From the NCBI GenBank assembly GCA_018000295.1, contig JAGNKE010000016.1:1-62512 (forward strand): 62,512 bases of DNA. The letters run 5' to 3'. Below are positions 35,070 to 43,255 of the stretch, one piece after another; within the stretch, counting starts at the first letter, position 1; every line of letters begins with the position of its first letter. A model generated the notes under the pieces. It saw only the letters and a program-made list of their open reading frames with translations. It had not been told where the DNA came from and searched no databases. Source of the stretch: Alphaproteobacteria bacterium (GTDB lineage: Bacteria; Pseudomonadota; Alphaproteobacteria; Micavibrionales; Micavibrionaceae). The position numbers and the translations under genes were made by a program.

Positions 35070-36263
35070 ATGCCGGTGCGAAACGCGATTCAGGACATGC
35101 ATGAGGAGTTCACCGCCTATAGGCGAACTCTGCACCAGAACCCGCAGACCGCGTTCGAGGAAGTCTTTATCAGCACCTTCGTCGGCCAGAAGCTCAGCGA
35201 ATGGGGCATCACGTTTGAGAGCGGTCTAGGCGGAACGGGAGTCGTGGCTACGCTCAAGGGACGCAAGACAGGTTCCGGGAAGTCTATCGGGTTGCGGGCG
35301 GACATGGACGCGCTCGATATCCCTGAGGAAGGTGTCAAGGACTGGATTTCGAAGATACCCGGGAAGATGCACGGGTGCGGGCATGACGGGCATACGGTCA
35401 TGCTGCTGGGGGCCGCGAAGTACCTGAGCGAGAATCCCAATTTCGACGGCACCGTCCACCTCATCTTCCAGCCCGCCGAGGAAACCGGAAAGGGTGCGAA
35501 GGCGATGATGGCGGACGGGCTGTTCGAGAAATATCCGTGCGATGCCGTCTACGGGCTGCATAACTGGCCGTATACGCCGCTCGGGCAGGTCGAGGTCAAT
35601 CTGCGCGCCGCGATGGCGAATGTCGATAATTTCGATATCACGATCACCGGATGCGGGGGCCATGCCTCCAAGCCGCATACGACCGTCGATCCCATCGTGG
35701 TGGCCGCCGACATTATCTCGACGCTGCAGACCATCGTCAGCCGGGGGACCGACCCGTTCGAACCTGCGGTGGTCAGCGTCACCAACATCAAGGGCGGGAC
35801 CGGGGCTTATAACGTCACGCCCTCAAGCGTTCATTTCAGCGGTACGGTGCGGACTTATTGCGATACCTTGCGCGGGACCATCCGTCAGAGGATCATGGAA
35901 CTGGCGGCCGGGATCGCGGGCGGGTTCGGGGCGAGCGCCGCGTGCCGCTATCATTTCGGGATCGACGCGACGATCAACGACCCGCAGCAGGCGGCGTTCT
36001 GCGCTTCTGTGGCCGCCGCTGTTGTGGGCGATAAGAACGTCAACACCGAGGCCCAGCCCTCCATGGGTGGGGAGGATTTCGGGGCGATGCTGAAGGGCCG
36101 TCCTGGCGCCTATATCAAGATGGGACAGGCGGCGCCGAACGACCCCGCGCACGGCAGCTGCAACGGCCTCCACAGTCCCTTGTACGATTTCAATGACGAT
36201 CTGATCCCGCTGGGCGTGGAATATTGGGTGAAGCTGGTGGAGATGGCTTTACCTCTGAAATAA
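35070..36263 (+). CDS. M20-family amidohydrolase (hippurate hydrolase-like)
   Basis: The 397-residue protein matches the M20D amidohydrolases: LHQNPQTAFEE near residue 20, GLRADMDALDIPE at 71-83, the metal-binding MHGCGHDGHTVMLLGAA at about 95-111, FQPAEETGKGAKAMMADGLF, and a dimerisation domain around VDNFDITITGCGGHASKPH. Such enzymes remove acyl groups from N-acyl amino acids or peptides. GGGCTGG precedes the ATG. Being next to both the peptide transporter and the arginine cluster, it could act on imported peptides or on N-acetylated intermediates; neither is shown. Confidence 0.9.
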   Translation: MPVRNAIQDMHEEFTAYRRTLHQNPQTAFEEVFISTFVGQKLSEWGITFESGLGGTGVVATLKGRKTGSGKSIGLRADMDALDIPEEGVKDWISKIPGKMHGCGHDGHTVMLLGAAKYLSENPNFDGTVHLIFQPAEETGKGAKAMMADGLFEKYPCDAVYGLHNWPYTPLGQVEVNLRAAMANVDNFDITITGCGGHASKPHTTVDPIVVAADIISTLQTIVSRGTDPFEPAVVSVTNIKGGTGAYNVTPSSVHFSGTVRTYCDTLRGTIRQRIMELAAGIAGGFGASAACRYHFGIDATINDPQQAAFCASVAAAVVGDKNVNTEAQPSMGGEDFGAMLKGRPGAYIKMGQAAPNDPAHGSCNGLHSPLYDFNDDLIPLGVEYWVKLVEMALPLK

Positions 36264-36284
36264 GGCCTTTATTTCAATAATTCA

Positions 36285-36321
36285 TTGACAAGCCTTTGCC
36301 TTATATGTTTCTGATAGTCCC
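36285..36321 (+). promoter_or_regulatory. Candidate promoter of the arginine operon
   Basis: A consensus TTGACA at 36285-36290 would, with normal spacing, place a poorly conserved -10 at about 36308-36313 and the transcript start close to 36320-36322. That is at the ATG of the leader peptide, which has no Shine-Dalgarno motif, so the transcript may be leaderless. Confidence 0.45.
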
Positions 36322-36369
36322 ATGAACACGATGAACACACCATCGCTGCCACGACGACGACCGCGCTAA
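36322..36369 (+). CDS. Arg-rich leader peptide of the arginine operon
   Basis: The 15-codon frame encodes MNTMNTPSLPRRRPR and stops at TAA 36367-36369. Four of its last five codons are arginine (CGA, CGA, CGA, then CGC after a Pro), and GC-rich hairpins follow at once. This is the classic form of a ribosome-mediated attenuator: stalling at Arg codons when charged tRNA-Arg is scarce would change which hairpin forms. The genes downstream make arginine. CGA codons are used in a row, which would enhance stalling. Not experimentally known. Confidence 0.72.
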   Translation: MNTMNTPSLPRRRPR

Positions 36370-36402
36370 GCGCCAGCGGGGGCGCAGCCCCGCGTCTGTT
36401 TT
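36370..36402 (+). promoter_or_regulatory. Attenuator hairpins downstream of the leader peptide
   Basis: Two overlapping, mutually exclusive stems can be drawn: GCGCC (36370-36374) with GGCGC (36381-36385), and GCGGGG (36376-36381) with CCCCGC (36388-36393), the latter followed by TCTGTTTT. A second CCCCGC at 36484-36489 is followed by six T's and could pair with the same GCGGGG arm. The first stem would act as antiterminator and the second as terminator in an attenuation model. Confidence 0.5.
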
Positions 36403-36599
36403 CCGGATTTTCCCTATTTTGACAAACGAACCGCCTGAACCGGACAGGATTTTAGAATTTTTCCAACGATAACCGATTGCAGCGCCCCGCTTTTTTGGGC
36501 ATGGTTATGGCTCTGCTTGAGCCGGGGCAAGAATTTGGAAACAAAGGATAATTACGGACTATACCACCGCTTAACACGACGAATGCGAAAGACATAGGA
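36403..36599 (+). promoter_or_regulatory. Untranslated leader between attenuator and first arginine-operon gene
   Basis: About 200 bases with no convincing gene. The region holds GCGCCCCGC followed by six T's (36482-36496), and a GGCTC / GAGCC hairpin shortly after, so further leader structure is possible. The whole gap between the M20 gene and the P-loop gene is 336 bases. Confidence 0.4.
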
Positions 36600-37670
36600 A
36601 TGAAGAAAGTTGCGATTGATAAAATCTGCTCGGTGACTAAAAACCTCGGCCTCAAACATATCGAGACTATTCTCGATAAACCCAAGATGCAGTTGCCCTG
36701 CACGATGGGCACGGTTCTGGCCGCCGAGGTGCTGGAGGATAAATCGATCTATAACGAGATCGAACTGCCTTCGGGCCGGATGTCGAAAATCAAGAAGGGC
36801 GACATTATCGCCGTGGCCTTGGGCCAGAGGATGGCGCTGAAAGGGTTTGTCGGGCGGTTGCCCACTTCGCTGCGGCCCGGAGATGTTATTCACCTTCTGA
36901 ATTTCGGCGGCGTGGCCGGGGAGTGCCTGAGCGCGAACGTGAAGGAAGTCGGCGATCCGCTCCGCATACGCGTTCTCGGTGCGATTGTCCGCAAGGGCGA
37001 GATTCTCAATATCGGCCAGAAGGCGTTGTTCGCGCCGAAGAAAAAAATGAAGAGCGATATTCCCCTCATCATCACTACGGGAACCAGCATGGACAGCGGC
37101 AAGACGACCGTGGCGATTGAGGTCATCAAGACCCTGACCCGCATGGGCATGAAACTGGCCGGGGCGAAGCTGACCGGCGTAGCGGCGATGCGGGATATCT
37201 TCAAGATGCAGGATTATGGGGTTTATAATTCCGTGTCCTTCGTCGATGCCGGGATTTCCTCCACCGCCAATATTCCGGACGAGGATATCAAGGATGTCGT
37301 TCGGGGGGCGCTCGATTATCTCAGCGAAGATGAACCCGATGCGATCATGATCGAATTCGGGGACGGGCTGATGGGCCGCTATGGGGTCAATGCCGTTCTG
37401 CATATGAAAGAAATTCAGGAGAATGTGCGTCTGCATATCGGCTGCGCGAGCGATCCCGTAGGGGCCATCGGCTTGGCGCGGGAGTGCAAGCGGATCGGGA
37501 TTCCGATTGACGTGATCAGCGGCCCCGTGACCGACAACCATGTCGGAAAAACGATCGTGAAAGAAGAATTGGGCGTTCTGGTTTACAACGCCTTTAACCC
37601 GACCAGTGACTGGATAGATTTGGTGATATCAAGATGGCTCAGAGACTCAAAGCTTCCATTATCGGCGTAA
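36600..37670 (+). CDS. P-loop NTPase-fold protein, DUF1611-like, first gene of the arginine operon
   Basis: The 356-residue protein has an N-terminal strand-rich domain (1-145) and a P-loop domain with TTGTSMDSGKTT (P-loop 161-170), AKLTGVAAMRD, SFVDAGISST, and DAIMIEFGDGLMG. The order TGT-x4-GK-T-T, then TG, then an FVDAG/ADF block, then a D-x2-x-E-G pattern resembles the DUF1611/DgcN family. It overlaps argC by 37 bases and lies right after an arginine leader peptide, so it belongs to the operon. No argA or argJ is seen in the window; see the findings for the idea that it supplies N-acetylglutamate. Function unknown. Confidence 0.8.
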   Translation: MKKVAIDKICSVTKNLGLKHIETILDKPKMQLPCTMGTVLAAEVLEDKSIYNEIELPSGRMSKIKKGDIIAVALGQRMALKGFVGRLPTSLRPGDVIHLLNFGGVAGECLSANVKEVGDPLRIRVLGAIVRKGEILNIGQKALFAPKKKMKSDIPLIITTGTSMDSGKTTVAIEVIKTLTRMGMKLAGAKLTGVAAMRDIFKMQDYGVYNSVSFVDAGISSTANIPDEDIKDVVRGALDYLSEDEPDAIMIEFGDGLMGRYGVNAVLHMKEIQENVRLHIGCASDPVGAIGLARECKRIGIPIDVISGPVTDNHVGKTIVKEELGVLVYNAFNPTSDWIDLVISRWLRDSKLPLSA

Positions 37671-38632
37671 CCGGTTATACGGGCCTCGAAATTCTGCGGA
37701 TGCTGATCGCGCACCCGCGGGTGGAGATCGCGTACCTGACGTCGCGGCAGAACCCGGACACGCCCATCGGCGAGTTGTACCCGCACCTTTCGCACCTCAA
37801 GCTCAAGGTGACGGATACGGACCATGACACGGTGGCGAAGGGTAGCGACGTGGTATTCCTCGCCCTACCCCACAAGACGGCGCAGGATACGGTGGCGGCC
37901 CTGCATGGAAAAACCAAAATCATCGATATGTCGGCGGATTTCCGGCTGGACGACGTTGCGACCTATGAGAAATATTACGCGACGCCGCATAACTACGCTG
38001 CCCTGCTGAAAGAGGCGGTTTACGGCGCGCCGGAATTTTATAAAGAGCAGATCAAAAAAGCGCAGATTGTCGCCAATCCGGGGTGCTTCGCGCTGCTTGC
38101 GCAGCTGATGCTTTACCCCTACGCCGGATTGATCGAAAGCGTGGATATCATGGCCGTCACCGGCTCCAGCGGGTCGGGCAAGTCGCCGTCCGAGGGGACG
38201 CATCACCCGGTGCGGAACCACAACATGAAAAGTTATAACATCAATATCCACAGGCATATCCCCGAGATTATCCGCACGGCACAAATTGATGCCAAGCAAC
38301 TGAATTTCGTGCCGACGTCGGGGCCGTTCACGCGGGGGATTTTTGCGACCGCCTTTATCCGCACGACTTCCATGCCGACGAAATGCTCGACGGAGATTTA
38401 TAAAGACGCGCCGTTTGTGCGGATCTGCAAGGAGGTTTCGCTGGCGAATATCGTCGGGTCCAATTTCTGCGACATCGCCTATACGATGGTGGATGAGAAT
38501 AATTTCATTGCGCAAGGGGCACTGGATAATCTCGTGAAGGGCGCGGCGGGCTGCGCGGTGCAGAATATGAATCTGATGTTCGGTCTTGAGGAGACTCTCG
38601 GCCTGGATATCCTTGCCCCCGTTTATCCCTAG
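37634..38632 (+). CDS. argC: N-acetyl-gamma-glutamyl-phosphate reductase, LysY-like variant
   Basis: ArgC reduces N-acetylglutamyl phosphate to the semialdehyde with NADPH. The 332-residue protein has the Rossmann motif GVTGYTGLEILRML (11-24), SADFRL near 100, the catalytic-Cys motif VANPGCF (C151), and HRHIPEI. The loop TGSSGSGKSPSEGTHHPVR (176-194) is closer to LysY and Bacteroidetes-type ArgC than to the usual SGVSGAGR of proteobacterial ArgC, so the acyl group it handles could differ. It overlaps the P-loop gene. Confidence 0.9.
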   Translation: MAQRLKASIIGVTGYTGLEILRMLIAHPRVEIAYLTSRQNPDTPIGELYPHLSHLKLKVTDTDHDTVAKGSDVVFLALPHKTAQDTVAALHGKTKIIDMSADFRLDDVATYEKYYATPHNYAALLKEAVYGAPEFYKEQIKKAQIVANPGCFALLAQLMLYPYAGLIESVDIMAVTGSSGSGKSPSEGTHHPVRNHNMKSYNINIHRHIPEIIRTAQIDAKQLNFVPTSGPFTRGIFATAFIRTTSMPTKCSTEIYKDAPFVRICKEVSLANIVGSNFCDIAYTMVDENNFIAQGALDNLVKGAAGCAVQNMNLMFGLEETLGLDILAPVYP

Positions 38633-38641
38633 GAGCGCGTC

Positions 38642-39820
38642 ATGGATTTGAAAGTTATTGGACAGCACGAAGAAAAAACCATCGAGCAGATGAAGAACTG
38701 CGTCAATTTCGGCGGGGTGAAGGGTGTGCTGTGCGCGGACGGACATCTGGGCTACGCGCAGCCGGTGGGCGGCGTCGTGGCTTACCGCGACGCGGTTTCG
38801 ATTTCCGGCGTCGGGTTCGATATCGCCTGCGGCAATATGGCGGTGAAGCTTCCGGTCAAACATTCCGAGATCGAACACCGGCTGGATGAGATCGGGCTGG
38901 CGATTGCGAAGACGATTTCCTTTGGCGTCGGACGCTCGAATAAAACCTCCGTTGAGGCGGAGTGTCTTGACGAGGACGATGCGTGGGCGATCGACGTCGT
39001 CGGCGATTTGCGCGATATGGCGGCGGCGCAGCTCGGAACCGTCGGGTCGGGCAACCATTATGTCGATGTGTTCAAGGACGAGCAGGATTTTATCTGGATC
39101 GGGGTGCATTTTGGTTCCCGCGGCCTCGGGCATAAATCCACGACGCATTTCCTGAAGGCGGCGGGCGGAAAAGACGGGATGCTGGTCGATCCGTGCGTCG
39201 TCGATCTCAAATCCGATCTGGGGCAGCAGTATTTGAAAGCCATGCGGCTGGGCGGGCGTTACGCTTATGCCGGACGCGAGTGGGTGTGCGATGAAGTCTC
39301 GCGGATCATTCAGGGGAATACCGAGCGGCTGGTCGAGGTTCATAACCACCATAATTTCGCGTTCGAGGAGGAGCATGACGGGGAGAAACTCTTTGTCGTG
39401 CGGAAGGGTTCGACGCCCGCCTTCCCCGGCCAGAAGTGTTTTGTCGGCGGGTCGATGGGCGATATTTCCGTGATCCTCGAAGGCCGAGATACGCCGGAGG
39501 CGAAGGAGAATCTGTATTCCACCATTCACGGCGCGGGGCGCGTGATGTCGCGCACGGAGGCGGCGGGCAAAAGCCGCTGGGCCAAGGGCAAGAAGCTTAA
39601 AATCTCCGAAGGAAAGATCAACGAGGCCGAGATGCGGAAAAAAGTGGCGGCGCAGGGCGTACGGCTTTACGGCGCGGGAGCAGACGAGTCACCGGACGTT
39701 TACCGCAAGCTTGACGACGTTCTGTCCTATCATGCGGACAGCGTGAGCGTTCTCCACCGTTTGACTCCCCTCATCGTGGCGATGGCGGGGGCGGATGAAT
39801 TCGACCCCTATAAGGATTAA
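38642..39820 (+). CDS. rtcB: RtcB-family RNA ligase
   Basis: RtcB joins 2',3'-cyclic phosphate or 3'-phosphate RNA ends to 5'-OH ends using GTP and Mn. The 392-residue protein shows the family motifs: SGVGFDIACGNMAV (D60, C63), GTVGSGNHYVD (N138, H139), the HNHHNFAFEEEH metal site near 234, KGSTPAF, GGSMGD, and the guanylylated His in HGAGR (H296). AGGAG precedes the ATG. It sits between argC and argB with short spacings, an unexpected place for an RNA repair gene. Confidence 0.93.
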   Translation: MDLKVIGQHEEKTIEQMKNCVNFGGVKGVLCADGHLGYAQPVGGVVAYRDAVSISGVGFDIACGNMAVKLPVKHSEIEHRLDEIGLAIAKTISFGVGRSNKTSVEAECLDEDDAWAIDVVGDLRDMAAAQLGTVGSGNHYVDVFKDEQDFIWIGVHFGSRGLGHKSTTHFLKAAGGKDGMLVDPCVVDLKSDLGQQYLKAMRLGGRYAYAGREWVCDEVSRIIQGNTERLVEVHNHHNFAFEEEHDGEKLFVVRKGSTPAFPGQKCFVGGSMGDISVILEGRDTPEAKENLYSTIHGAGRVMSRTEAAGKSRWAKGKKLKISEGKINEAEMRKKVAAQGVRLYGAGADESPDVYRKLDDVLSYHADSVSVLHRLTPLIVAMAGADEFDPYKD

Positions 39821-39839
39821 AAAACAAGGACTGAAAAAG

Positions 39840-40754
39840 ATGGCCAAAAAGAAACCCAAGCCCCTGCCCGACCTCTTCATCAACGCGTTCTACGAGAGCA
39901 AGTTCCGCGACAATCTGTTCATCGTGAAGGCGAGCGGACAAGTCATCGAAAACCCGGATGCTCTCGATAATCTGCTGGCGAATATCCGCTCTTTGACGGT
40001 GCATGGGGTGAAGGTCATCCTGATCTACGGGCATGGCGGTCTGGTGGACCGGGCGGTCGAGGCGCGGGGGATAGGCGTCAAGCGTAAGGACGGGCGGCGG
40101 GTGACGGATTCCGCGACCATGGGAATCCTGCGTGAAGTCGTGGGGGGCGATCTGTCGTTACGCGTCTATCAGGGGATGCACAAGAACAACCTCGAAGGGC
40201 TGGCGCTCAATGCCGTGCCTGCGGACTGGATGCGCGTGGAATTGCGCCCGAAGAAGCCCGTCGATTTCGGGTTTGTCGGCGATATCAAGGATGTTTTCAA
40301 ACGCCCGATCAACCGCCTGCTGCGCGTGACCAATTTCATCGCCTGCCCGTGCCTGACGATGAGCCGGGAGGGGCATCTGGTGAATATTAACGCGGACTCG
40401 GTGTCCACGGAACTTGCCATCGGCACGGGCGCGCACAAGCTCATCTTCCTGAGCGATGTGGACGGCGTGATGGTCAACGGGAAAACCGCCTTCATGATTA
40501 CCTCGAAGCAGATTTCGCAATATATCAAGGACGGCACGGCGACGGGCGGGATGAAGGTGAAGCTGGAAAACTGCCTGCGCGCGCTGGAGGGCGGCGTGAA
40601 GCGCATCCACCTGATTAACGGGTTGCGCGAGGATGCGCTTTACAAGGAGATTTACGAGTCGGTCAGCCCCGGCACCATGGTGCTGCCCGAAGAGGAGCGG
40701 CAGAACTACCTCAACGAAGTCGAGGTGCAGAAACTGATCGAGGCGAGGAAGTGA
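39840..40754 (+). CDS. argB: Acetylglutamate kinase-like protein (divergent ArgB)
   Basis: The 304-residue protein is an amino-acid kinase-fold protein: DGRRVTDSATMGILREVVGG (about 84-103) and VNINADSVSTELAIGTGAHKLIFLSDVDGV match ArgB's substrate and nucleotide segments. The usual KxGG and HGGG motifs are changed to KASG (K30) and YGHGG (63-67), so it is divergent but the context (argC, argD neighbours) supports acetylglutamate kinase. I chose ATG 39840 with AAGGA upstream. The stop overlaps the first DUF805-like gene (GTGA). Confidence 0.85.
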   Translation: MAKKKPKPLPDLFINAFYESKFRDNLFIVKASGQVIENPDALDNLLANIRSLTVHGVKVILIYGHGGLVDRAVEARGIGVKRKDGRRVTDSATMGILREVVGGDLSLRVYQGMHKNNLEGLALNAVPADWMRVELRPKKPVDFGFVGDIKDVFKRPINRLLRVTNFIACPCLTMSREGHLVNINADSVSTELAIGTGAHKLIFLSDVDGVMVNGKTAFMITSKQISQYIKDGTATGGMKVKLENCLRALEGGVKRIHLINGLREDALYKEIYESVSPGTMVLPEEERQNYLNEVEVQKLIEARK

Positions 40755-41386
40755 GTGCGATTCAGGTTTTGAATCTTTTTCTGAACCCTTTCGCGGGCCG
40801 GGCCAACCGGCAGCAATTTTTGTTTTTTGTTCTGATTTATGTCCTCTTTGTTTTGTGGGCTGAAATTTTGTTCGATGAGTATAAGTACGGGTATGGTTAT
40901 TCATCATACAAAGTAGGATTCTTCCTTGCTGGTTGCTATTTTTTACTTGTCGGATTTTCCCTGAGATTCAGGGATGCAGGTATCAATATCTTAAAAGGGA
41001 TTTTTCTTTTCGGGACAAGCGCTGCCATGGTTTCTGTGGGGGTTGTCTTGTTTCTTTTCGCTCTTTTGTTACCGATCTTTTTGTTTATTCAGCTTATCCA
41101 GCCTGAATTTTTTTCAATATTATATATTGTAATTTCCTGCAGTTTTTCGCACTTAGATTATTTTTGCCCCGCAAAAGCAGATGCTTTTTCTCATTCCATT
41201 TTTCCTGAAAATTTTTTAATTACCTTTAGCTGTATTTTTATTGTTATACCTTTAGCTGTTCCTGAAAGTCACAAAGTAAACAAATACGGCCCGCCGCCGG
41301 TGGGGTTCGATCTGCGGACCATGCTGGCCGCCACTTACCCCGCCCACCTTCTGAAAGCTCAGGAAGAAGAAGGAGAAGCGGTGTGA
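40751..41386 (+). CDS. DUF805-like membrane protein 1 of 6
   Basis: First of six tandem paralogues. The 211-residue product starts with GTG overlapping the argB stop and has the family N-terminal motif NPFAGRANRQQFLFF, several membrane helices (about 22-40, 52-75, 80-110 and others) and the C-terminal KYGPPPVGFDLRTMLAATYP motif typical of the set. The core, about 40850-41280, is AT-rich compared with its GC-rich ends. The RR-x-RD loop of DUF805 is represented by RFRDAGI. Function unknown; see the array finding. Confidence 0.77.
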   Translation: MSAIQVLNLFLNPFAGRANRQQFLFFVLIYVLFVLWAEILFDEYKYGYGYSSYKVGFFLAGCYFLLVGFSLRFRDAGINILKGIFLFGTSAAMVSVGVVLFLFALLLPIFLFIQLIQPEFFSILYIVISCSFSHLDYFCPAKADAFSHSIFPENFLITFSCIFIVIPLAVPESHKVNKYGPPPVGFDLRTMLAATYPAHLLKAQEEEGEAV

Positions 41387-42042
41387 GCCTCCAGTTCTTC
41401 AACCCGTGGATTGGGCGCATGAACCGGCAGCAGTTTTTGCTCGGCGCGGCGGTGTGCGGTGCGGCGATTTATCTGGGTACCAGCCTGATCAAGCAACCCG
41501 CTCTGGTCGTTGCGCTCAATGTTTTCTTCGGTTTCATGCTGTTTGTATTTGTGATGCGGAGGCTGAGTGACCAGCATAGCGATGATCATTCGCAAAAATC
41601 AAAGCGGTTTACTCTGGCTAAGCGGTGGTTTGAGGATATGGCTCCTGTGTTATTATACCCATTGAAAGCTTACGCTCGTTTATCTCGAAGGCTGAGATGT
41701 TATCCTTATATTTCTTATATTTTCTCTTTTTTTGTGTTTTTGTTTTTATGGGTTCTTGCCGCTATTTACAAAACGTTTGCGTTTGCAATTACGCTTGTTC
41801 AAATGACTTTGATTGCTTCACTCCTTTTTTGTATTTTTTATGTGTTAATGCGAGCGGGTAATACCGAGCCTAATCACTACGGTCGCCCTCCTGAGGGGAT
41901 GAATTTCTGGACAACTGTTCCCGCCACATACCCGGATAAACGTAAAGCCGCAGTCGAGAATCTTGACAAGTTAAAAGAGCGTCATCTGCAGAGAACCTCG
42001 ATTGCAGACAGGAAGAATATCCCAAGCGAGGAAAAAAAGTGA
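41383..42042 (+). CDS. DUF805-like membrane protein 2 of 6
   Basis: This 219-residue paralogue starts with GTG, overlapping gene 1 by four bases, and begins SLQFFNPWIGRMNRQQFLL, identical to gene 3 over its first 23 residues or so. Membrane helices lie near 20-60 and 115-160, with RRLSDQHSD at the DUF805 loop, and the C-terminus has HYGRPPEGMNFWTTVPATYP followed by a charged tail. The tail GAGGAAAAAA supplies the ribosome-binding site for gene 3. Confidence 0.76.
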   Translation: MSLQFFNPWIGRMNRQQFLLGAAVCGAAIYLGTSLIKQPALVVALNVFFGFMLFVFVMRRLSDQHSDDHSQKSKRFTLAKRWFEDMAPVLLYPLKAYARLSRRLRCYPYISYIFSFFVFLFLWVLAAIYKTFAFAITLVQMTLIASLLFCIFYVLMRAGNTEPNHYGRPPEGMNFWTTVPATYPDKRKAAVENLDKLKERHLQRTSIADRKNIPSEEKK

Positions 42043-42731
42043 GTCTGCAATTCTTCAACCCGTGGATTGGGCGCATGAATCGGCAGCAGTTTCTGCTTGG
42101 CGCGGCGTTATGCGGGGGGATAATGTTTTCAGGGTTCCATCTTATTCAGGAGCCTGCGCTGGTCGTAATTCTTAATTTCATTTGCTGTTATACTATTTTT
42201 GTTTTCGTCTTAAGGCGTCTTGCTGATCAACGGCCAAATCCGGATGTTTCCGTTTTTTATGAATATCTGAGTGCTGAAGAAGCTTACGAAAGTGCCCGTG
42301 CCAACAGCATTTTACTTGCAAGAGCGGCCACAAACTTTCGTCAGGCCAGCCATTTGATGGTTCTTTTTGTACCCATGAACCCGGTCGTTTTAGGCGTACT
42401 TTTTATTGTTGTAGTTGTTCCCCTCATGGTCATCGTTGAGTTTCTTGCAATACCTATTCTTATAACGTTGGGCGCTTTGGTTCTTTTTATTATGCTGGGA
42501 GATGGACTACCTTATGCCAACCAATATGGGCATCCCCCTTTAGGGATGAATTTTAAAACCACAATCCCCGCGACCTATCCCGACGCGCTGATCGAGCGTT
42601 TCGACAAAGTCATGCAGGAGAAGCAAAAAGAAGAGCAGGATTTCAACGACCAGCTTATCGCTCTCAAGACACACCGGAAGGCAAAGACGGGCGGCGCCAC
42701 ACAATTTGTTGATTTTAAAGGAAGAGGTTGA
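42039..42731 (+). CDS. DUF805-like membrane protein 3 of 6
   Basis: This 230-residue paralogue shares its first 75 bases almost exactly with gene 2 and then diverges. It has RRLADQRPNPD at the loop, a long central hydrophobic region (about 108-155), QYGHPPLGMNFKTTIPATYP, and a charged C-terminus that ends FKGRG. The codons for FKGRG (TTTAAAGGAAGAGGT) also serve as the Shine-Dalgarno motif for gene 4. Confidence 0.76.
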   Translation: MSLQFFNPWIGRMNRQQFLLGAALCGGIMFSGFHLIQEPALVVILNFICCYTIFVFVLRRLADQRPNPDVSVFYEYLSAEEAYESARANSILLARAATNFRQASHLMVLFVPMNPVVLGVLFIVVVVPLMVIVEFLAIPILITLGALVLFIMLGDGLPYANQYGHPPLGMNFKTTIPATYPDALIERFDKVMQEKQKEEQDFNDQLIALKTHRKAKTGGATQFVDFKGRG

Positions 42732-43255
42732 TGCGGGCGTTTCTGGACATCCGGGTCGGGCGGTATAACAGGATCGAATTCCTGATCGCCTATTTCGTCT
42801 TTTACTTTTTTATTTTTGTGCCTCTGTTTATCCTGCTGATGCCTGTCATAATCCATATCCCGCATGAAATCGCGCAATTTCTTTATCTGCCGATGGCGGT
42901 TCTCGCTTCTCTATATTTCGGCCTACTGATCGAGGTGCGGCGGCTGCGCGATCTCGGGACGCATCCGTTTCCCGCCGTTATCGGGCTGCTCAGCCGGCTT
43001 TATATCTGGGCGCTGTCCTTCTCGGCGGAGGCGCTGGAGTCCGGCCAGAACGCCGATTTCTGGAGGAGCGTTTTTGCCTTTCTGCTCTCGAACAATCCTC
43101 TGAACAGTTTGCTGTGGATCGTGATTGCCGGGTATTATCTGATTCTGATTTTTAGGAAGGGGTCTGCGGCGGCTGCGGACGGGGCGGATCAGGTCGGCAC
43201 CCCCGCGCCCGATAAATCTTCTGCTGAAATTCAGGACTTCAAGGGGAGAGGATGA
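42731..43255 (+). CDS. DUF805-like membrane protein 4 of 6 (short form)
   Basis: The 174-residue product is the shortest of the array. It has DIRVGRYNRIEFLI, the clearest DUF805 loop of the set (RRLRDLGTHPFPAVIGLLSRLY) and about four helices, but it lacks the YGxPPxG...ATYP motif and goes straight to an Ala/Asp-rich tail ending FKGRG. I chose ATG 42731, which shares one base with the upstream stop; TTG 42728 is an alternative. Confidence 0.74.
   Translation: MRAFLDIRVGRYNRIEFLIAYFVFYFFIFVPLFILLMPVIIHIPHEIAQFLYLPMAVLASLYFGLLIEVRRLRDLGTHPFPAVIGLLSRLYIWALSFSAEALESGQNADFWRSVFAFLLSNNPLNSLLWIVIAGYYLILIFRKGSAAAADGADQVGTPAPDKSSAEIQDFKGRG

Noticed and set aside
36583..36597. Four-codon frame MRKT just ahead of the P-loop gene as a second leader peptide
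   Set aside because: It has only one Arg, no ribosome-binding site, and no following hairpin; chance is the simplest explanation.
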